Shown: positions 8,353 to 17,642, counted from the stretch's first letter. The stretch: DNA of 64,000 nucleotides from Sphingomonas sp. (GCF_003248515.1 NZ_QFOB01000006.1:310001-374000); one strand, 5' to 3'. A program made the numbers and translations. The notes: a model not told the origin generated them from the letters alone.

Positions 8353-9275
8353 GCGAGCCGAAGCGTATCCTTCTTGTCACCGGCATGTCCGGCGCCGGGC
8401 GCACAACCGCGCTCAAGAGCCTAGAGGATCTGGGCTGGGAAACGAGCGACAACCTTCCTCTGGCGCTGGTGGATCGCCTGCTCGCCAGCCCGCCGCCACC
8501 GGGCGACGTGGAGGATGATCGCCCGCTGGCGGTTGGGATAGACAGCCGCACGCGCGGCTTCGATGTCCACGCCATCCTCAAGCGTGTCGCGGCCGTGCGT
8601 TCGGATCGTCAGCTCTCGATCGAGATCCTGTTCCTCGATTGCGCCGGCGCGGTGCTCGTCCAGCGCTATTCCGCTACTCGCCGGCGCCATCCGCTCGCGC
8701 TGGACCGCCCCGCCGAGGATGGCATCGTGCAGGAACGGGATCTGCTGAGCCCGCTGCGCGAGGCCGCGGATTATCTGATCGATACGAGCGGCCACACCAC
8801 CAACAGCCTGCAGCAGGAGATTCGCGAGCGCTTCGGCGACGGCCCGGCCGCCGAGCCGACCCTGATGGTCACCTCCTTCGGCTTCTCGCGCGGGCTGCCG
8901 CGCGGCGCCGATCTGGTGTTCGATTGCCGATTCCTGCGCAATCCGCACTGGGTGCCCTCGCTGCGCCCCGGAACCGGCCTTGATCCAGCCGTCGCGGCCT
9001 ATGTTGCGGCCGATCCGGTCTATGAAGAGGCCGTCTCGCGCTTCGAGGAGCTGCTTCTGCTGTTGCTTCCGCGCTACGCCGGCGAAGGAAAATCCTACAT
9101 CAATATCGCCATTGGCTGCACCGGAGGGCGGCATCGCTCTGTCCATGTCGCCGATCGAATCGGGCGGCGGTTGCGCGAAGCGGGTTTTTCGCCCACCATC
9201 GCGCATCGCGATCTGGCACATAGAACGTCGGACGCGGCTGAGGGGAAGCCGGAGGCAGGCGAAGCAGCGACGTGA
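8349..9275 (+). CDS. rapZ: RapZ/YvcJ-family nucleotide-binding protein
   Basis: In enterobacteria RapZ is an RNase adaptor for the GlmZ small RNA; in alphaproteobacteria its role is less clear. The 308-residue protein has an N-terminal P-loop in VTGMSGAGRTTALKSLEDLG and the family segment ALDRPAEDGI. The highly conserved C-terminal metabolite-binding domain carries GFSRGLPRGADLVFDCRFL and IAIGCTGGRHRSVHVADRI. Its position between hprK and the EIIA/HPr genes is the conserved regulatory-PTS arrangement of this class. Confidence 0.93.
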   Translation: MSEPKRILLVTGMSGAGRTTALKSLEDLGWETSDNLPLALVDRLLASPPPPGDVEDDRPLAVGIDSRTRGFDVHAILKRVAAVRSDRQLSIEILFLDCAGAVLVQRYSATRRRHPLALDRPAEDGIVQERDLLSPLREAADYLIDTSGHTTNSLQQEIRERFGDGPAAEPTLMVTSFGFSRGLPRGADLVFDCRFLRNPHWVPSLRPGTGLDPAVAAYVAADPVYEEAVSRFEELLLLLLPRYAGEGKSYINIAIGCTGGRHRSVHVADRIGRRLREAGFSPTIAHRDLAHRTSDAAEGKPEAGEAAT

Positions 9276-9285
9276 CGGTGAGTAG

Positions 9286-9693
9286 ATGATCGGACTGGTG
9301 CTGGTGACCCATGGTCAGCTCGCGGCAGAATTCGTGCGGGCGATGGAGCATGTTGTCGGTCCCCAGCAGGCGATCGAGGCGATCTGCATCGGGCCGGACG
9401 ATGACATGGAGGCGCGTCGCGCCGACATTGCACGTGCGGTGGCGGCGGTCGATCTCGGCAAGGGCGTTATCCTGTTGACCGATCTGTTCGGCGGCACGCC
9501 CTCCAATCTGGCCATCTCGCTCATGGAGCCGGGCCGCGTCGAGGTGATCGCAGGCGTCAATCTCCCCATGCTCATCAGGCTGGAGGGTGCGCGAAAGATG
9601 ATGAAGGTCCAGGCGGCGGTGGCGGCAGCGCGCGAGGCGGGCCGCAAATATATTTCGGTCGCATCCGAAGTGCTGGGCGAGGCTGCGGCGTGA
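9286..9693 (+). CDS. PTS EIIA component, mannose/fructose family, regulatory
   Basis: The 135-residue protein is a stand-alone EIIA-Man domain: MIGLVLVTHGQLAAEF with the phospho-His at position 9, and TDLFGGTPSNLA. It accepts phosphate from HPr. No EIIB, EIIC or EIID genes are nearby, so it is unlikely to move sugar and more likely signals to other proteins. Its stop overlaps the GTG of the HPr gene. Confidence 0.92.
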   Translation: MIGLVLVTHGQLAAEFVRAMEHVVGPQQAIEAICIGPDDDMEARRADIARAVAAVDLGKGVILLTDLFGGTPSNLAISLMEPGRVEVIAGVNLPMLIRLEGARKMMKVQAAVAAAREAGRKYISVASEVLGEAAA

Positions 9694-9965
9694 GCGGCGG
9701 CATCGAACGCACGGTGCTGATCAGCAACCAGCGCGGGCTGCATGCGCGCGCATCGGCCAAGTTCGTGACGCTTGCGAGCGCACAATCGGCCGCGGTCGAG
9801 GTTGCCAAGGATGGCAATCGCGTCGCCGGCACCTCGATCATGGGCCTCATGATGCTGGGCGCGGCCAAGGGTGATTCGGTCACGATCCGCGCAAGCGGCG
9901 ATGGCGCGGACAAGGCGCTGGATGCGCTGTGTGGCCTGGTGGAGGCAAAGTTCGGGGAGGAGTGA
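9690..9965 (+). CDS. ptsH: phosphocarrier protein HPr
   Basis: The 91-residue HPr starts at a GTG overlapping the EIIA stop. The catalytic histidine is His18 in NQRGLHARASAKF. The regulatory serine is Ser49 in GTSIMGLMML, matching the site phosphorylated by HprK, whose gene lies upstream. Enzyme I is not in the window and must be encoded elsewhere. Confidence 0.94.
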   Translation: MSGGIERTVLISNQRGLHARASAKFVTLASAQSAAVEVAKDGNRVAGTSIMGLMMLGAAKGDSVTIRASGDGADKALDALCGLVEAKFGEE

Positions 9966-9987
9966 GCCCCTCCGGAAACCGCGCCCG

Positions 9988-10905
9988 TCAGCCGGCCAGA
10001 TCCGGCCCGATTTCCCGAAACCGTTCGGCGATGTGATCGATCCAGGCCCGCACCAGCGGCGGCAATCCCACCCGGGTCGTGAAAACCAGATGCACGATCC
10101 CTTCCAGGCCCTGCCATTGCGGGAAAACCCGCACGAGAGCTCCCGTCCTCATCGCTTCACCACAGACATGATCGGGCAGCAGCGCGACGCCCAGCCCAGC
10201 GATCGCCGCATCGCGAACGGCCATGAAACTGTCGCAGCAGAAGCGCGGCACATGCGTGATATCTCGTATCTCGCCGGCCGCCCCCTCCAGCGTCCAGATC
10301 ACGTCCGCACCGTCATCGGACGTGCTCAGCGTGGGCACATCCGCCAGCGCCGCGATATCACGCGCCCCGATCAGATTGGCCAGAGAGGGGCTCGCCAGCA
10401 GGATGCGCCGGCTGCGACCCAGCGTTCTCATCGTCATGGCCGCATCACTGTCCAGCCTCACGCGCACCCTTAGGGCCACATCGATTCGCTCCTCGATCAG
10501 ATCGACCGGCCGATCCACGGCGACGATCTGAACGCGTGCGCCGGGATAGAGGGCCAGAAAGCGCGGAACCAAAGGCGAGACGATTTCGAGCAGGCCCGTG
10601 GGGCAGGAAAAGCGCACCGTTCCGCGCGGTTCGCTGATGCTGGCTTCCACCAGCGCCTCTGCCCGCTCGGCTGCGCTGATGGCCGCCCGACATTGTTCGT
10701 GAAAGGCGGCTCCGATGTCCGTCACACGAAAGCGACGCGACGATCGCTCGATCAGCCGCACGCCAAGCCGCTCCTCCAATTGGGCAACACGGCGGCTCAG
10801 CTTCGATTTGGGAATGCGGGTGGCACGGCTGGCCGCCGCAAAGCCGCCCCGCGTCGCGACCTCGTTGAAATAGAAAAGATCATTGAGATCCTGCACGATC
10901 ATCAT
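9988..10905 (-). CDS. LysR-family transcriptional regulator
   Basis: The 305-residue protein has an N-terminal helix-turn-helix (DLNDLFYFNEVATRGGFAAA to VAQLEERLGVRLIERSSRR) and a C-terminal effector-binding domain. It is divergent from the SDR oxidoreductase gene with a 107-bp spacer, the classical arrangement in which a LysR protein controls its neighbour. The start is the ATG at 10905 (or the next codon, 10902). A longer in-frame extension to 11019 would run through the divergent promoter. Confidence 0.88.
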   Translation of the reverse strand: MMIVQDLNDLFYFNEVATRGGFAAASRATRIPKSKLSRRVAQLEERLGVRLIERSSRRFRVTDIGAAFHEQCRAAISAAERAEALVEASISEPRGTVRFSCPTGLLEIVSPLVPRFLALYPGARVQIVAVDRPVDLIEERIDVALRVRVRLDSDAAMTMRTLGRSRRILLASPSLANLIGARDIAALADVPTLSTSDDGADVIWTLEGAAGEIRDITHVPRFCCDSFMAVRDAAIAGLGVALLPDHVCGEAMRTGALVRVFPQWQGLEGIVHLVFTTRVGLPPLVRAWIDHIAERFREIGPDLAG

Positions 10906-11012
10906 CCCATGAATGGGACGATAAGTATCGAAATTGCCGACTACTGGCAATTTCGTTCCATCAATAGATCGTTTCTCACCGGCGGATAGCCCGCCATCCA
11001 AGGAGAAACACC

Positions 11013-11765
11013 ATGACACGCAAGCTGGAAAACAGGGTCGCTGTCGTTACCGGCGCCACCACCGGGATCGGCCTCGGCATCGCGCAGGAACTCGCGGCCG
11101 CGGGCGCCAGGGTCTTCATTACCGGATGCCGACAGGAAGAACTGGACGCCGCCGTCAAGGCGATCGGCGGCAACGCCGTCGGCATCCGCAGCGACGTATC
11201 GCGCCTCGATGAGCTTGATCGGCTGTATGACGTGATCCAGCGGCATGCGTCGCATATCGACATTCTCGTCGCCAATGCCGGTGGCGGCAGCTTCCAGCCG
11301 ATCGGCCAGGTGACCGAGGAGGAATTCGACAAGACCTTCGCCATCAACGTCAAAGGCACGTTGTTCACGGTGCAGAAGGCGCTGCCATTGCTGCGGGACG
11401 GCGCCTCGGTGATCCTCACCAGTTCGACCAGCACGACGCGGGCGCTTCCGGCCTTCAGCGTCTATGCCGCCACGAAAGCGGCGATCCGCAACTTCGCCCG
11501 GCACTGGATCGTCGATCTCAAGGAGCGGCGGATCCGGGTGAACGCGATCAGCCCCGGGCCGACACGCACGCCGGGCCTTCAGGGCCTCACCAGCACCGAG
11601 CAGGAATGGCAGGCGCTGGAAAGCCAGCTTGCCGCGCAGGTGCCGCTCGGCCGGATCGCCGATCCGCGCGAGATCGGGGCGGTTGCCGCCTTCCTCGCCT
11701 CGGACGAGGCCAGCTTCGTCAACGGCGTCGAACTGTTCGTGGATGGCGGCATGGCGCAGATCTGA
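11013..11765 (+). CDS. short-chain dehydrogenase/reductase
   Basis: The 250-residue classical SDR has the cofactor motif TGATTGIGLGIA, NAGGG after strand 4, catalytic Ser in TSSTSTT, the YAATK active-site motif near residue 152, and the C-terminal segment DEASFVNGVELFVDGGMAQI. It probably uses NAD(P)H. Substrate is not predictable from sequence. It is preceded by AAGGAG and divergent from the LysR gene that probably controls it. The spacer 10906-11012 contains AT-rich stretches and the partial dyad TATCGAAATTGCCGA. Confidence 0.88.
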   Translation: MTRKLENRVAVVTGATTGIGLGIAQELAAAGARVFITGCRQEELDAAVKAIGGNAVGIRSDVSRLDELDRLYDVIQRHASHIDILVANAGGGSFQPIGQVTEEEFDKTFAINVKGTLFTVQKALPLLRDGASVILTSSTSTTRALPAFSVYAATKAAIRNFARHWIVDLKERRIRVNAISPGPTRTPGLQGLTSTEQEWQALESQLAAQVPLGRIADPREIGAVAAFLASDEASFVNGVELFVDGGMAQI

Positions 11766-11784
11766 TCCGACCTGCTTCCAGGCG

Positions 11785-11811
11785 CCCCGCTTCCCTTCAC
11801 CGGAAGCGGGG
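11785..11811. terminator. inverted repeat between convergent genes, likely bidirectional terminator
   Basis: CCCCGCTTCC (11785-11794) and GGAAGCGGGG (11802-11811) form a perfect 10-bp stem with a 7-base loop between the SDR gene and the convergent MHYT gene. The T-tract after it is poor. Confidence 0.5.
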
Positions 11812-11843
11812 TTCGGCGCATTCACGCGATCCGCCGGCTATCG

Positions 11844-14636
11844 CTAGGCAGCGATATCCTCCTTCGGCGCATCCAGGCTCGGCCGACCAAGCAGATAGCC
11901 CTGCGCCTCGGTGCACCCCTCCTGCCGCAGGCGCGCCAGTTGCGCTTCCGTCTCCACGCCTTCGGCCAGCACCGGCATGTCGAGGCTCGATCCCAGCGCA
12001 ATCACGGCGCGGATGATCGCCCGCGCCTGCTCGCTCCGATCGGACTGGAGCACGAACGAGCGATCGATCTTGATCTTGTCGAACGGGAAGGCGTGCAGCG
12101 TTTCCAGCGAGGAATAGCCCGTACCAAAATCGTCGATCGCGATCGTCACGCCCAGCGCCTTGATTTGGCGCAGCGTGTGGAGCGCCACGTTCTTGTCCGC
12201 GATAATGGCCGTCTCGGTGATCTCCAGTTCCAGGCGGCTGGGCGGCAGGCCGGTCTCCAGCAGAATCTCGGCCAGCGTTTTCGTCAGATCCCGGTTGGTG
12301 AACTGAACCGGTGAGAGGTTGACGGCCACGCGGTGCGGCTGATCCCAGCCGGCCGCGTCACTGCACGCCCTGCGGAGCACCCATTCCCCGATCTCGACGA
12401 TGCTGCCGCTTTCCTCGGCGATCGGAATGAACTGATCGGGCGCAATCCAGCCGTCGACGGGGTGCTGCCAGCGCAGCAGCGCTTCATAGCCGGTAATCGC
12501 ACCGCTCATCACCGAGCGCTGGACCTGATAGGCGAGCGTCAGTTCGTTGCGGTCGATCGCCTCGCGCAGATCCTTGGCCAGCGCCCGGCGCGTGCGCGCC
12601 GTCTCGTCCATGCCATATTCGTAGCGGCAGATCTGGGTACCATGCGTGCCCTTGGCCCGATACATGGCGAGATCGGCATTTCCGAAAATCTGCTCGCGAT
12701 CCCCGCCATCATCCGGGAAGATCGCCACGCCCAGGCTGGCGACCGGCTTCAGTTCCAGGCCATCGGCGTCGATCGCCGCCCCCATGCGCTCGGTGAGCCT
12801 GTCGAGAAAGGCTGTCAGATCCTCTTCGCGCTCGAAGGCGTGGCAGGCCGCGAATTCGTCGCCGCCGAAACGCGCGACAAGCTCCCCTTCCTCCACCAGA
12901 TCGGCCATGCGCTGGCCAAGCGTCTGGAGCACCAGATCGCCTGCCGCGTGCCCATAAGTGTCGTTGATCTCCTTGAAGCCGTCCAGATCGATCGCGACGA
13001 CGCCCACCTTGGTTCCCGCCGCCCGCGCCCGCTCGATCGCCTTGTCGAGGCGGCTGTTGAAATGGGTGCGGTTGGGCAACCCTGTCAGTTCGTCGTGCAA
13101 CGCCATATGCGCGATCCGCGCCTCGGAACGATGCCGTTCGCTGACATCCTCGAAAGTGGCGACAAAGCCACCGTCAGGCAGCCCCCGATAGGCGACGTCG
13201 ATCACGCTGCCATCGTCGAAGCGGGTCGTCACGGAGCCGCCATGATCCGGCTGGGCGAGGCAGGCCCGCTTCCACTCCTGCCCCAGGGCGATGCGCTCGT
13301 CACCGATGGGCACGCCGTTACGTGAGCTCAGCGAGAGGCGCATGAACTCAGCAAAAGCCATGCCCTCCAACGGCAGGTCCCGATCCAATCTGTACATGCT
13401 CCGGAAGCGCGCATTGACGAGCGCGACGCGTTCCTCGGGATCGAACATCACCAGTCCCTGGTGCATGTTGGTGAGCGCGGCATCCAGCTTGCGGGCCAGC
13501 GCTTCCTGCCGATCCTGATCCTCCTTCTGCCGGCTGATATCGCGGGTGATCTTGGCGAAGCCGAGAATCTCACCCTTCTCACCCAGCACGCGCTCGATTG
13601 TCACGGTGGCCCAGAAGCGCCTGCCATCCTTACGATATCGCCAGCCTTCAGCTGTATATTTGCCGGCTTCGCGCGCCTGAGTCAGCGCACGCTGCGGCGA
13701 TCCGTCTTTCTGTTCGTCCTCTGAATAAAAGCTCGCGAAATGCGCCCCGATCGCCTCCGCGGAGGTGCAGCCCTTGAGACGCTCCGCGCCAGCATTCCAG
13801 CTGACGATCCGGCCGTCTGTATCCAGCATGTAGAGGGCGCAATCGGTGATGCCCTGCACGAAGATCCGGAATTCGCGGCCTCGCGAGCGGATGGCGGTAA
13901 GGGCGACGGCGTTGATGAACGCCGCGCCGGCACCGATCATCAGCACGGCCAGACCGATCGCGCCAATCACGAGGCCGAGGCTGACCGGCGAGAGCACATA
14001 GTTATCCTGCCGATCGGTGGCATCGGGGATGATGTTGAGCGCCGTCATACCCGTGAAATGCAGCGTCAGGATCGCCACCATCAGCAGACCGCCCGCCGCG
14101 AGCCCAGTGGCGAAACCGCGTCGGCGCAGGGCCAGCGCCAATCCGGGTGTCGAAAAGCCGATCGCGAACAGCACGGACAGGACGACCAGCCCTGGCGACC
14201 AGGTGAAATAGCCGGGAAATTCAACCGCGTTCATGCCGAGATAGTGCATGGCCGCGATTCCCGATCCAACGGCAGCCCCACCGCCAACAAGGTGTCGCAT
14301 CCGGGCGTCTCGCCGCGAGGCAAAGGCGAAACCCGCAGTGGTCATGACGACCGCGATGGCAAGGGAGAGCACCGTCAGGTGAATATTGTAACCGATGATG
14401 GCAACACCGCTATTGTAACCCAGCATCGCCACAAAGTGCGTGCACCAGATCCCGAAGCCCGTCGTAATTCCGGCAACCAGACGCCAGCGAAAATCGATCC
14501 GGCGACTCTTCCCGCGCTGCTGGCGCAGAATCGTCACCGCCGCAAGGCAGGCGAGCGTGCAGATCAGGCCAGCGAACACCACCAGTCGCAAATCATGCTG
14601 ATATCGTATGCAATACAAGACGCCGATCACGCGCAC
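11844..14636 (-). CDS. MHYT-PAS-GGDEF-EAL membrane c-di-GMP protein
   Basis: The 930-residue protein has both domains needed to make and to break c-di-GMP. Residues 1-240 form the seven-helix MHYT sensor, with the repeated motif as WCTHFVAML, AAMHYLGMNAVEF and LTLHFTGMTAL; this domain is thought to bind copper and sense gases such as oxygen or NO. Two PAS-like segments follow (about 255-375 and 385-500, with RDISRQ and ATFEDVSERHRSE at their ends). The GGDEF domain has an intact GGDEF at 591-595. The EAL domain begins YEALLRW near 717 and keeps NLSPVQF, ITETAII, IDDFGTGYSS and AEGVET. The start is a GTG at 14636. Confidence 0.9.
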   Translation of the reverse strand: MRVIGVLYCIRYQHDLRLVVFAGLICTLACLAAVTILRQQRGKSRRIDFRWRLVAGITTGFGIWCTHFVAMLGYNSGVAIIGYNIHLTVLSLAIAVVMTTAGFAFASRRDARMRHLVGGGAAVGSGIAAMHYLGMNAVEFPGYFTWSPGLVVLSVLFAIGFSTPGLALALRRRGFATGLAAGGLLMVAILTLHFTGMTALNIIPDATDRQDNYVLSPVSLGLVIGAIGLAVLMIGAGAAFINAVALTAIRSRGREFRIFVQGITDCALYMLDTDGRIVSWNAGAERLKGCTSAEAIGAHFASFYSEDEQKDGSPQRALTQAREAGKYTAEGWRYRKDGRRFWATVTIERVLGEKGEILGFAKITRDISRQKEDQDRQEALARKLDAALTNMHQGLVMFDPEERVALVNARFRSMYRLDRDLPLEGMAFAEFMRLSLSSRNGVPIGDERIALGQEWKRACLAQPDHGGSVTTRFDDGSVIDVAYRGLPDGGFVATFEDVSERHRSEARIAHMALHDELTGLPNRTHFNSRLDKAIERARAAGTKVGVVAIDLDGFKEINDTYGHAAGDLVLQTLGQRMADLVEEGELVARFGGDEFAACHAFEREEDLTAFLDRLTERMGAAIDADGLELKPVASLGVAIFPDDGGDREQIFGNADLAMYRAKGTHGTQICRYEYGMDETARTRRALAKDLREAIDRNELTLAYQVQRSVMSGAITGYEALLRWQHPVDGWIAPDQFIPIAEESGSIVEIGEWVLRRACSDAAGWDQPHRVAVNLSPVQFTNRDLTKTLAEILLETGLPPSRLELEITETAIIADKNVALHTLRQIKALGVTIAIDDFGTGYSSLETLHAFPFDKIKIDRSFVLQSDRSEQARAIIRAVIALGSSLDMPVLAEGVETEAQLARLRQEGCTEAQGYLLGRPSLDAPKEDIAA

Positions 14637-14737
14637 TTCCCTGTCTTGTTATCGCCGCGCACCTCGTTGCCCCCCGTGCAGCGCTATCGATCGAACCTAC
14701 CGGCCCGAATATTCTCTTTCCGTTAACAGGAGCACCG

Positions 14738-14875
14738 ATGCACCTGCAAAATCATGAAAAATCGTCTCATATCTGGGATCGGCAGATATCGACGAGGAAT
14801 TCAGCCGCAACGGTCGCTCCGCGACAGGCTCCCGGCGCACCGCTTCGCATCGACGCTTCGCCCCTGGCCCGCTAG
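14738..14875 (+). CDS. possible 45-residue small protein
   Basis: A short frame starts with ATG at 14738, six bases after AGGAG, and ends with TAG at 14873-14875, ten bases before the RNA methyltransferase gene. The peptide starts MHLQNHEKSSHIWDRQ and then becomes Ala/Pro/Arg rich. It has no family I recognise and could be an upstream leader or chance. The rest of 14637-14884 holds an AT-rich patch (AATATTCTCTTTCCGTTAAC) that could contain the promoter for the downstream gene. Confidence 0.3.
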   Translation: MHLQNHEKSSHIWDRQISTRNSAATVAPRQAPGAPLRIDASPLAR

Positions 14876-14884
14876 AGCGGCCCG

Positions 14885-15703
14885 ATGCCCCGCGAGATCA
14901 CCGCTTACTCCAATCCACTCGTCAAGCGCGTGCGTAACCTGCGCGACAAACGCCATCGCAAGGACGAAGGACTATTCCTGGCGGAAGGGCTGCGCATACT
15001 GGCCGAGGCGGAGGAGACCGGCGTGCTGCCGCTCTGGCTGTTCTTCGCCGCCGATGGCGCCGGGCATCCGATCGTCCGCAGGCTTGTCGCCAAGGTGGAA
15101 GCCGCGGGGGGCGAAGCGATCGAGACGACGCGAGACATCCTCCACAAGCTTTCCGGGAAGGAAAACCCGCAGACCGTGATCGGCGTCTATCAGCAGCCGG
15201 ATACCGGGCTGAACCGGATCGATCGATCGTCAGCCCCGATCTGGCTCGTTGCCCAGGCGATGCGCGATCCCGGCAATCTGGGCACGATGCTCCGCACCGG
15301 TGACGCGGTGGGCGCGGGTGGACTGATCCTGATCGACGATACGGTAGATCCCTTTTCGGTGGAGGCCGTCCGCGCGAGCATGGGCGCGCTCTTCACCCAG
15401 ACGATCGCGCAGGCGCGCTGGCCCGATTTCCTCGCCTGGCTGCGGGCCGGGCCGGGCCTGCTCGTCGCGACCCATCTGGAAGCCAGCGTCGATTATCGCG
15501 TGCCGGATTATCCCGCGCCCACTTTCCTGCTGATCGGCAACGAGGCGCAGGGCCTGCCCGCCGATTATGCCGCCGCCGCCGATGTGCGCGTGAAGATTCC
15601 GATGCGGGGCCGCGCGGACAGCCTGAACGCCGCCGTCGCCTGTGCCGTCATGGCCTATGAGGTGCTTGGCCGGATCGAGAAGATCCGCGAACCGCTCGGC
15701 TAG
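14885..15703 (+). CDS. TrmH/SpoU-family RNA 2'-O-methyltransferase
   Basis: The 272-residue protein has an N-terminal RNA-binding segment (NPLVKRVRNLRDKRHRKDEG, FLAEGLRILAEA) and a C-terminal SPOUT catalytic domain with the three family motifs: DPGNLGTMLRTGDAVG, LLIGNEAQGLP and IPMRGRADSLNAAVACAV. It should methylate a ribose in rRNA or tRNA using SAM. The exact target (for example a 23S rRNA position) cannot be told. Confidence 0.88.
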   Translation: MPREITAYSNPLVKRVRNLRDKRHRKDEGLFLAEGLRILAEAEETGVLPLWLFFAADGAGHPIVRRLVAKVEAAGGEAIETTRDILHKLSGKENPQTVIGVYQQPDTGLNRIDRSSAPIWLVAQAMRDPGNLGTMLRTGDAVGAGGLILIDDTVDPFSVEAVRASMGALFTQTIAQARWPDFLAWLRAGPGLLVATHLEASVDYRVPDYPAPTFLLIGNEAQGLPADYAAAADVRVKIPMRGRADSLNAAVACAVMAYEVLGRIEKIREPLG

Positions 15704-15864
15704 GCGCTCCGCAGCCAGCCATCCGAAAAAGACGGAATCGTGCGATCCGCCCTCTCCATTTTCCCGAAAACGCCGGAAAAAGGGTAGAAATGGCGGCAGA
15801 ACGATCCGCCATCCATTTGAAAGTCCATCGCGAAGCCTCATGATGGCTGCCGTCGTTAACGGTT

Positions 15865-17160
15865 GTGCAGGAAACCGGTGGCATGGGGGATGCAATGTCG
15901 TCCGTGCCTGCCCCCTCGCCCGAGTCCGAAAGGACCGTGCTGGCCTTGCTCGAGATCGTGCGCTTCGAGGCCCTGAAGCGCACGGTCGGCTATGCGGCGG
16001 CTACCGGATTGCTGCTCGTGCTGGCGGAACGCGTGGCGCAACTGCCGAACTGCCGGTCTGCGCGGGGCGATCGCCATTATGTCGAAGTGACGCTGGCCTG
16101 CCCGCAAGGCGCCGATCTCCATCGTGAACTGGAGACGATGGCGCGCACGCTCGGCGGCCCGATCGATATCGACGGCTACGAGTTCGGTCTGTCCGTCCGC
16201 ATGGGCGCCGCCGAGGCGCATGAAGACGAGGACATGGCCAGCCTGTTCGGCCGCGCCGAACGCTCGCTCGCGCGTGCCAACGAGCAGCGCAAGAATATCG
16301 CAATTGCAAGGCCAGAGGACGAATCGGCCTTTGCGAGCCGCCTCGTCCTGATGCGCGGGCTCCAGCACGCCATCCAGGACGATCAGCTCGAGCTTCACTA
16401 CCAGCCGAAAATCTTCGCCCGATCGGGCAAGACGGCGGCGCTCGAGGCTCTCGTCCGCTGGAACCACCCCACGGAGGGGATGATCCCGCCCGATCGCTTC
16501 ATCGGCCTCGCCGAGGAGACGGGCGACATCAACAAGCTTACCGAGTGGGTCATACGCCGGGCGATCGCCGATCAATCCCGCCTGCTGAAGCTGGGCCACA
16601 AGCTTCCGATCGACGTCAACATATCCGGCGTGATGATCGCGGATCCCGATTTCGCCTGGGACACGCTGATGCTGTTCACGGCCGTGCAGGGTGAAATCGG
16701 CTTCGAGATCACCGAAACGGCGATGATTGCGGATCCGGTCCGCGCGCTCGAAAATCTCCGCACCATCGCCGATGCCGGCATCAAGCTGGCCATCGACGAT
16801 TATGGCTCGGGCTTCTCGTCGCTCGCCTATCTCCAGCAATTGCCCGTCAGCGAACTCAAGATCGACAAGATCTTCATCTCGCGCCTCGCCAGCGGCCAGC
16901 GCGATCCGCTGCTCGTGCGATCGACGATCGAACTGGCCCACGCGCTGGAAATGAAGGTGACGGCGGAAGGCGTCGATTCTCCCGAGGCGCTCGCCCTGCT
17001 CCAGGTGATGGGCTGCGATCTGCTTCAGGGCTTCCATCTTTCGCGCCCGTTGCCGTTCGATCGGCTCGTCACCTATCTGGAAACGGAGGGGTTGCGCGCC
17101 GAGGAACGGTTGACCAACCCGATACGAGATCTGCGCGCTAGGCTGGTGCGGGCGGGATAG
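15865..17160 (+). CDS. EAL-domain c-di-GMP phosphodiesterase with degenerate GGDEF half
   Basis: The 431-residue protein starts with about 150 residues related to GGDEF domains but without a GG[DE]EF loop. The EAL domain looks active: EALVRW at 194-199, NISGVMI, EITETAMI, AIDDYGSGFSSLAYL, KIDKIF and TAEGVDSPE supply the metal and catalytic residues. It should cleave c-di-GMP, with the N-terminal half perhaps sensing GTP. No membrane helix is clear. The start is uncertain: ATGs at 15865, 15883 and 15895 are all in frame. It is followed at 65 bp by a single-domain response regulator. Confidence 0.82.
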   Translation: MQETGGMGDAMSSVPAPSPESERTVLALLEIVRFEALKRTVGYAAATGLLLVLAERVAQLPNCRSARGDRHYVEVTLACPQGADLHRELETMARTLGGPIDIDGYEFGLSVRMGAAEAHEDEDMASLFGRAERSLARANEQRKNIAIARPEDESAFASRLVLMRGLQHAIQDDQLELHYQPKIFARSGKTAALEALVRWNHPTEGMIPPDRFIGLAEETGDINKLTEWVIRRAIADQSRLLKLGHKLPIDVNISGVMIADPDFAWDTLMLFTAVQGEIGFEITETAMIADPVRALENLRTIADAGIKLAIDDYGSGFSSLAYLQQLPVSELKIDKIFISRLASGQRDPLLVRSTIELAHALEMKVTAEGVDSPEALALLQVMGCDLLQGFHLSRPLPFDRLVTYLETEGLRAEERLTNPIRDLRARLVRAG

Positions 17161-17225
17161 TCAATCGCACCTTAACCCTTCCCCTGAACGTCCCCGCAAC
17201 ACTAATCCCGCATCGCGGGCCTTGC

Positions 17226-17642
17226 GTGAAATCTTCAGCCGACGAGGGTGAACCGGTGCGTATCCTTTACGTCGAGGACGACAGCATGAACCGCCGGGTG
17301 GTGCGCGACATGTTCGCGAGCCTGGGCATGGATCTCGATGAGGCGCCGGATGTCGCGACCGGCCTGAAGATGGTCGACGAAATCCATTTCGATGCGATCG
17401 TCACCGATCTGATGATGCCGGTGGCCGATGGCCTCGCGCTGATCAGCGCGATCCGACGGCGTGCCGATGCCGGCGCCAGCGTTCCGATTCTGGTGCTGAC
17501 GGCGGACACATCCGAGCGAGCGCGCGACAATTGCCTGCAGGGTGGCGCAAACGACGTGATGACCAAGCCGGTCGGCCTCGGAACGCTGGTGGACCGGCTC
17601 GGCCATGCCATCGCCGCATCGGATCACGCGACCTTCAGCTGA
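17226..17642 (+). CDS. single-domain response regulator (receiver only)
   Basis: The 138-residue product is a CheY-like receiver with no output domain: YVEDDSMNRRVV (acidic pair), phospho-acceptor Asp in VTDLMMPVADG near residue 62, and the Lys in MTKPVG. The start is a GTG at 17226. Its 3' end overlaps by 8 bp the convergent hybrid-type histidine kinase gene, its likely partner. The upstream EAL gene may be in the same transcription unit. Confidence 0.85.
   Translation: MKSSADEGEPVRILYVEDDSMNRRVVRDMFASLGMDLDEAPDVATGLKMVDEIHFDAIVTDLMMPVADGLALISAIRRRADAGASVPILVLTADTSERARDNCLQGGANDVMTKPVGLGTLVDRLGHAIAASDHATFS

Noticed and set aside
14605..14620. Dyad GTATGCAATAC as a further GntR operator
   Set aside because: It lies inside the start of the MHYT coding region (VLYCIRYQHD, conserved in that family) and does not match the ATCATAT arms.
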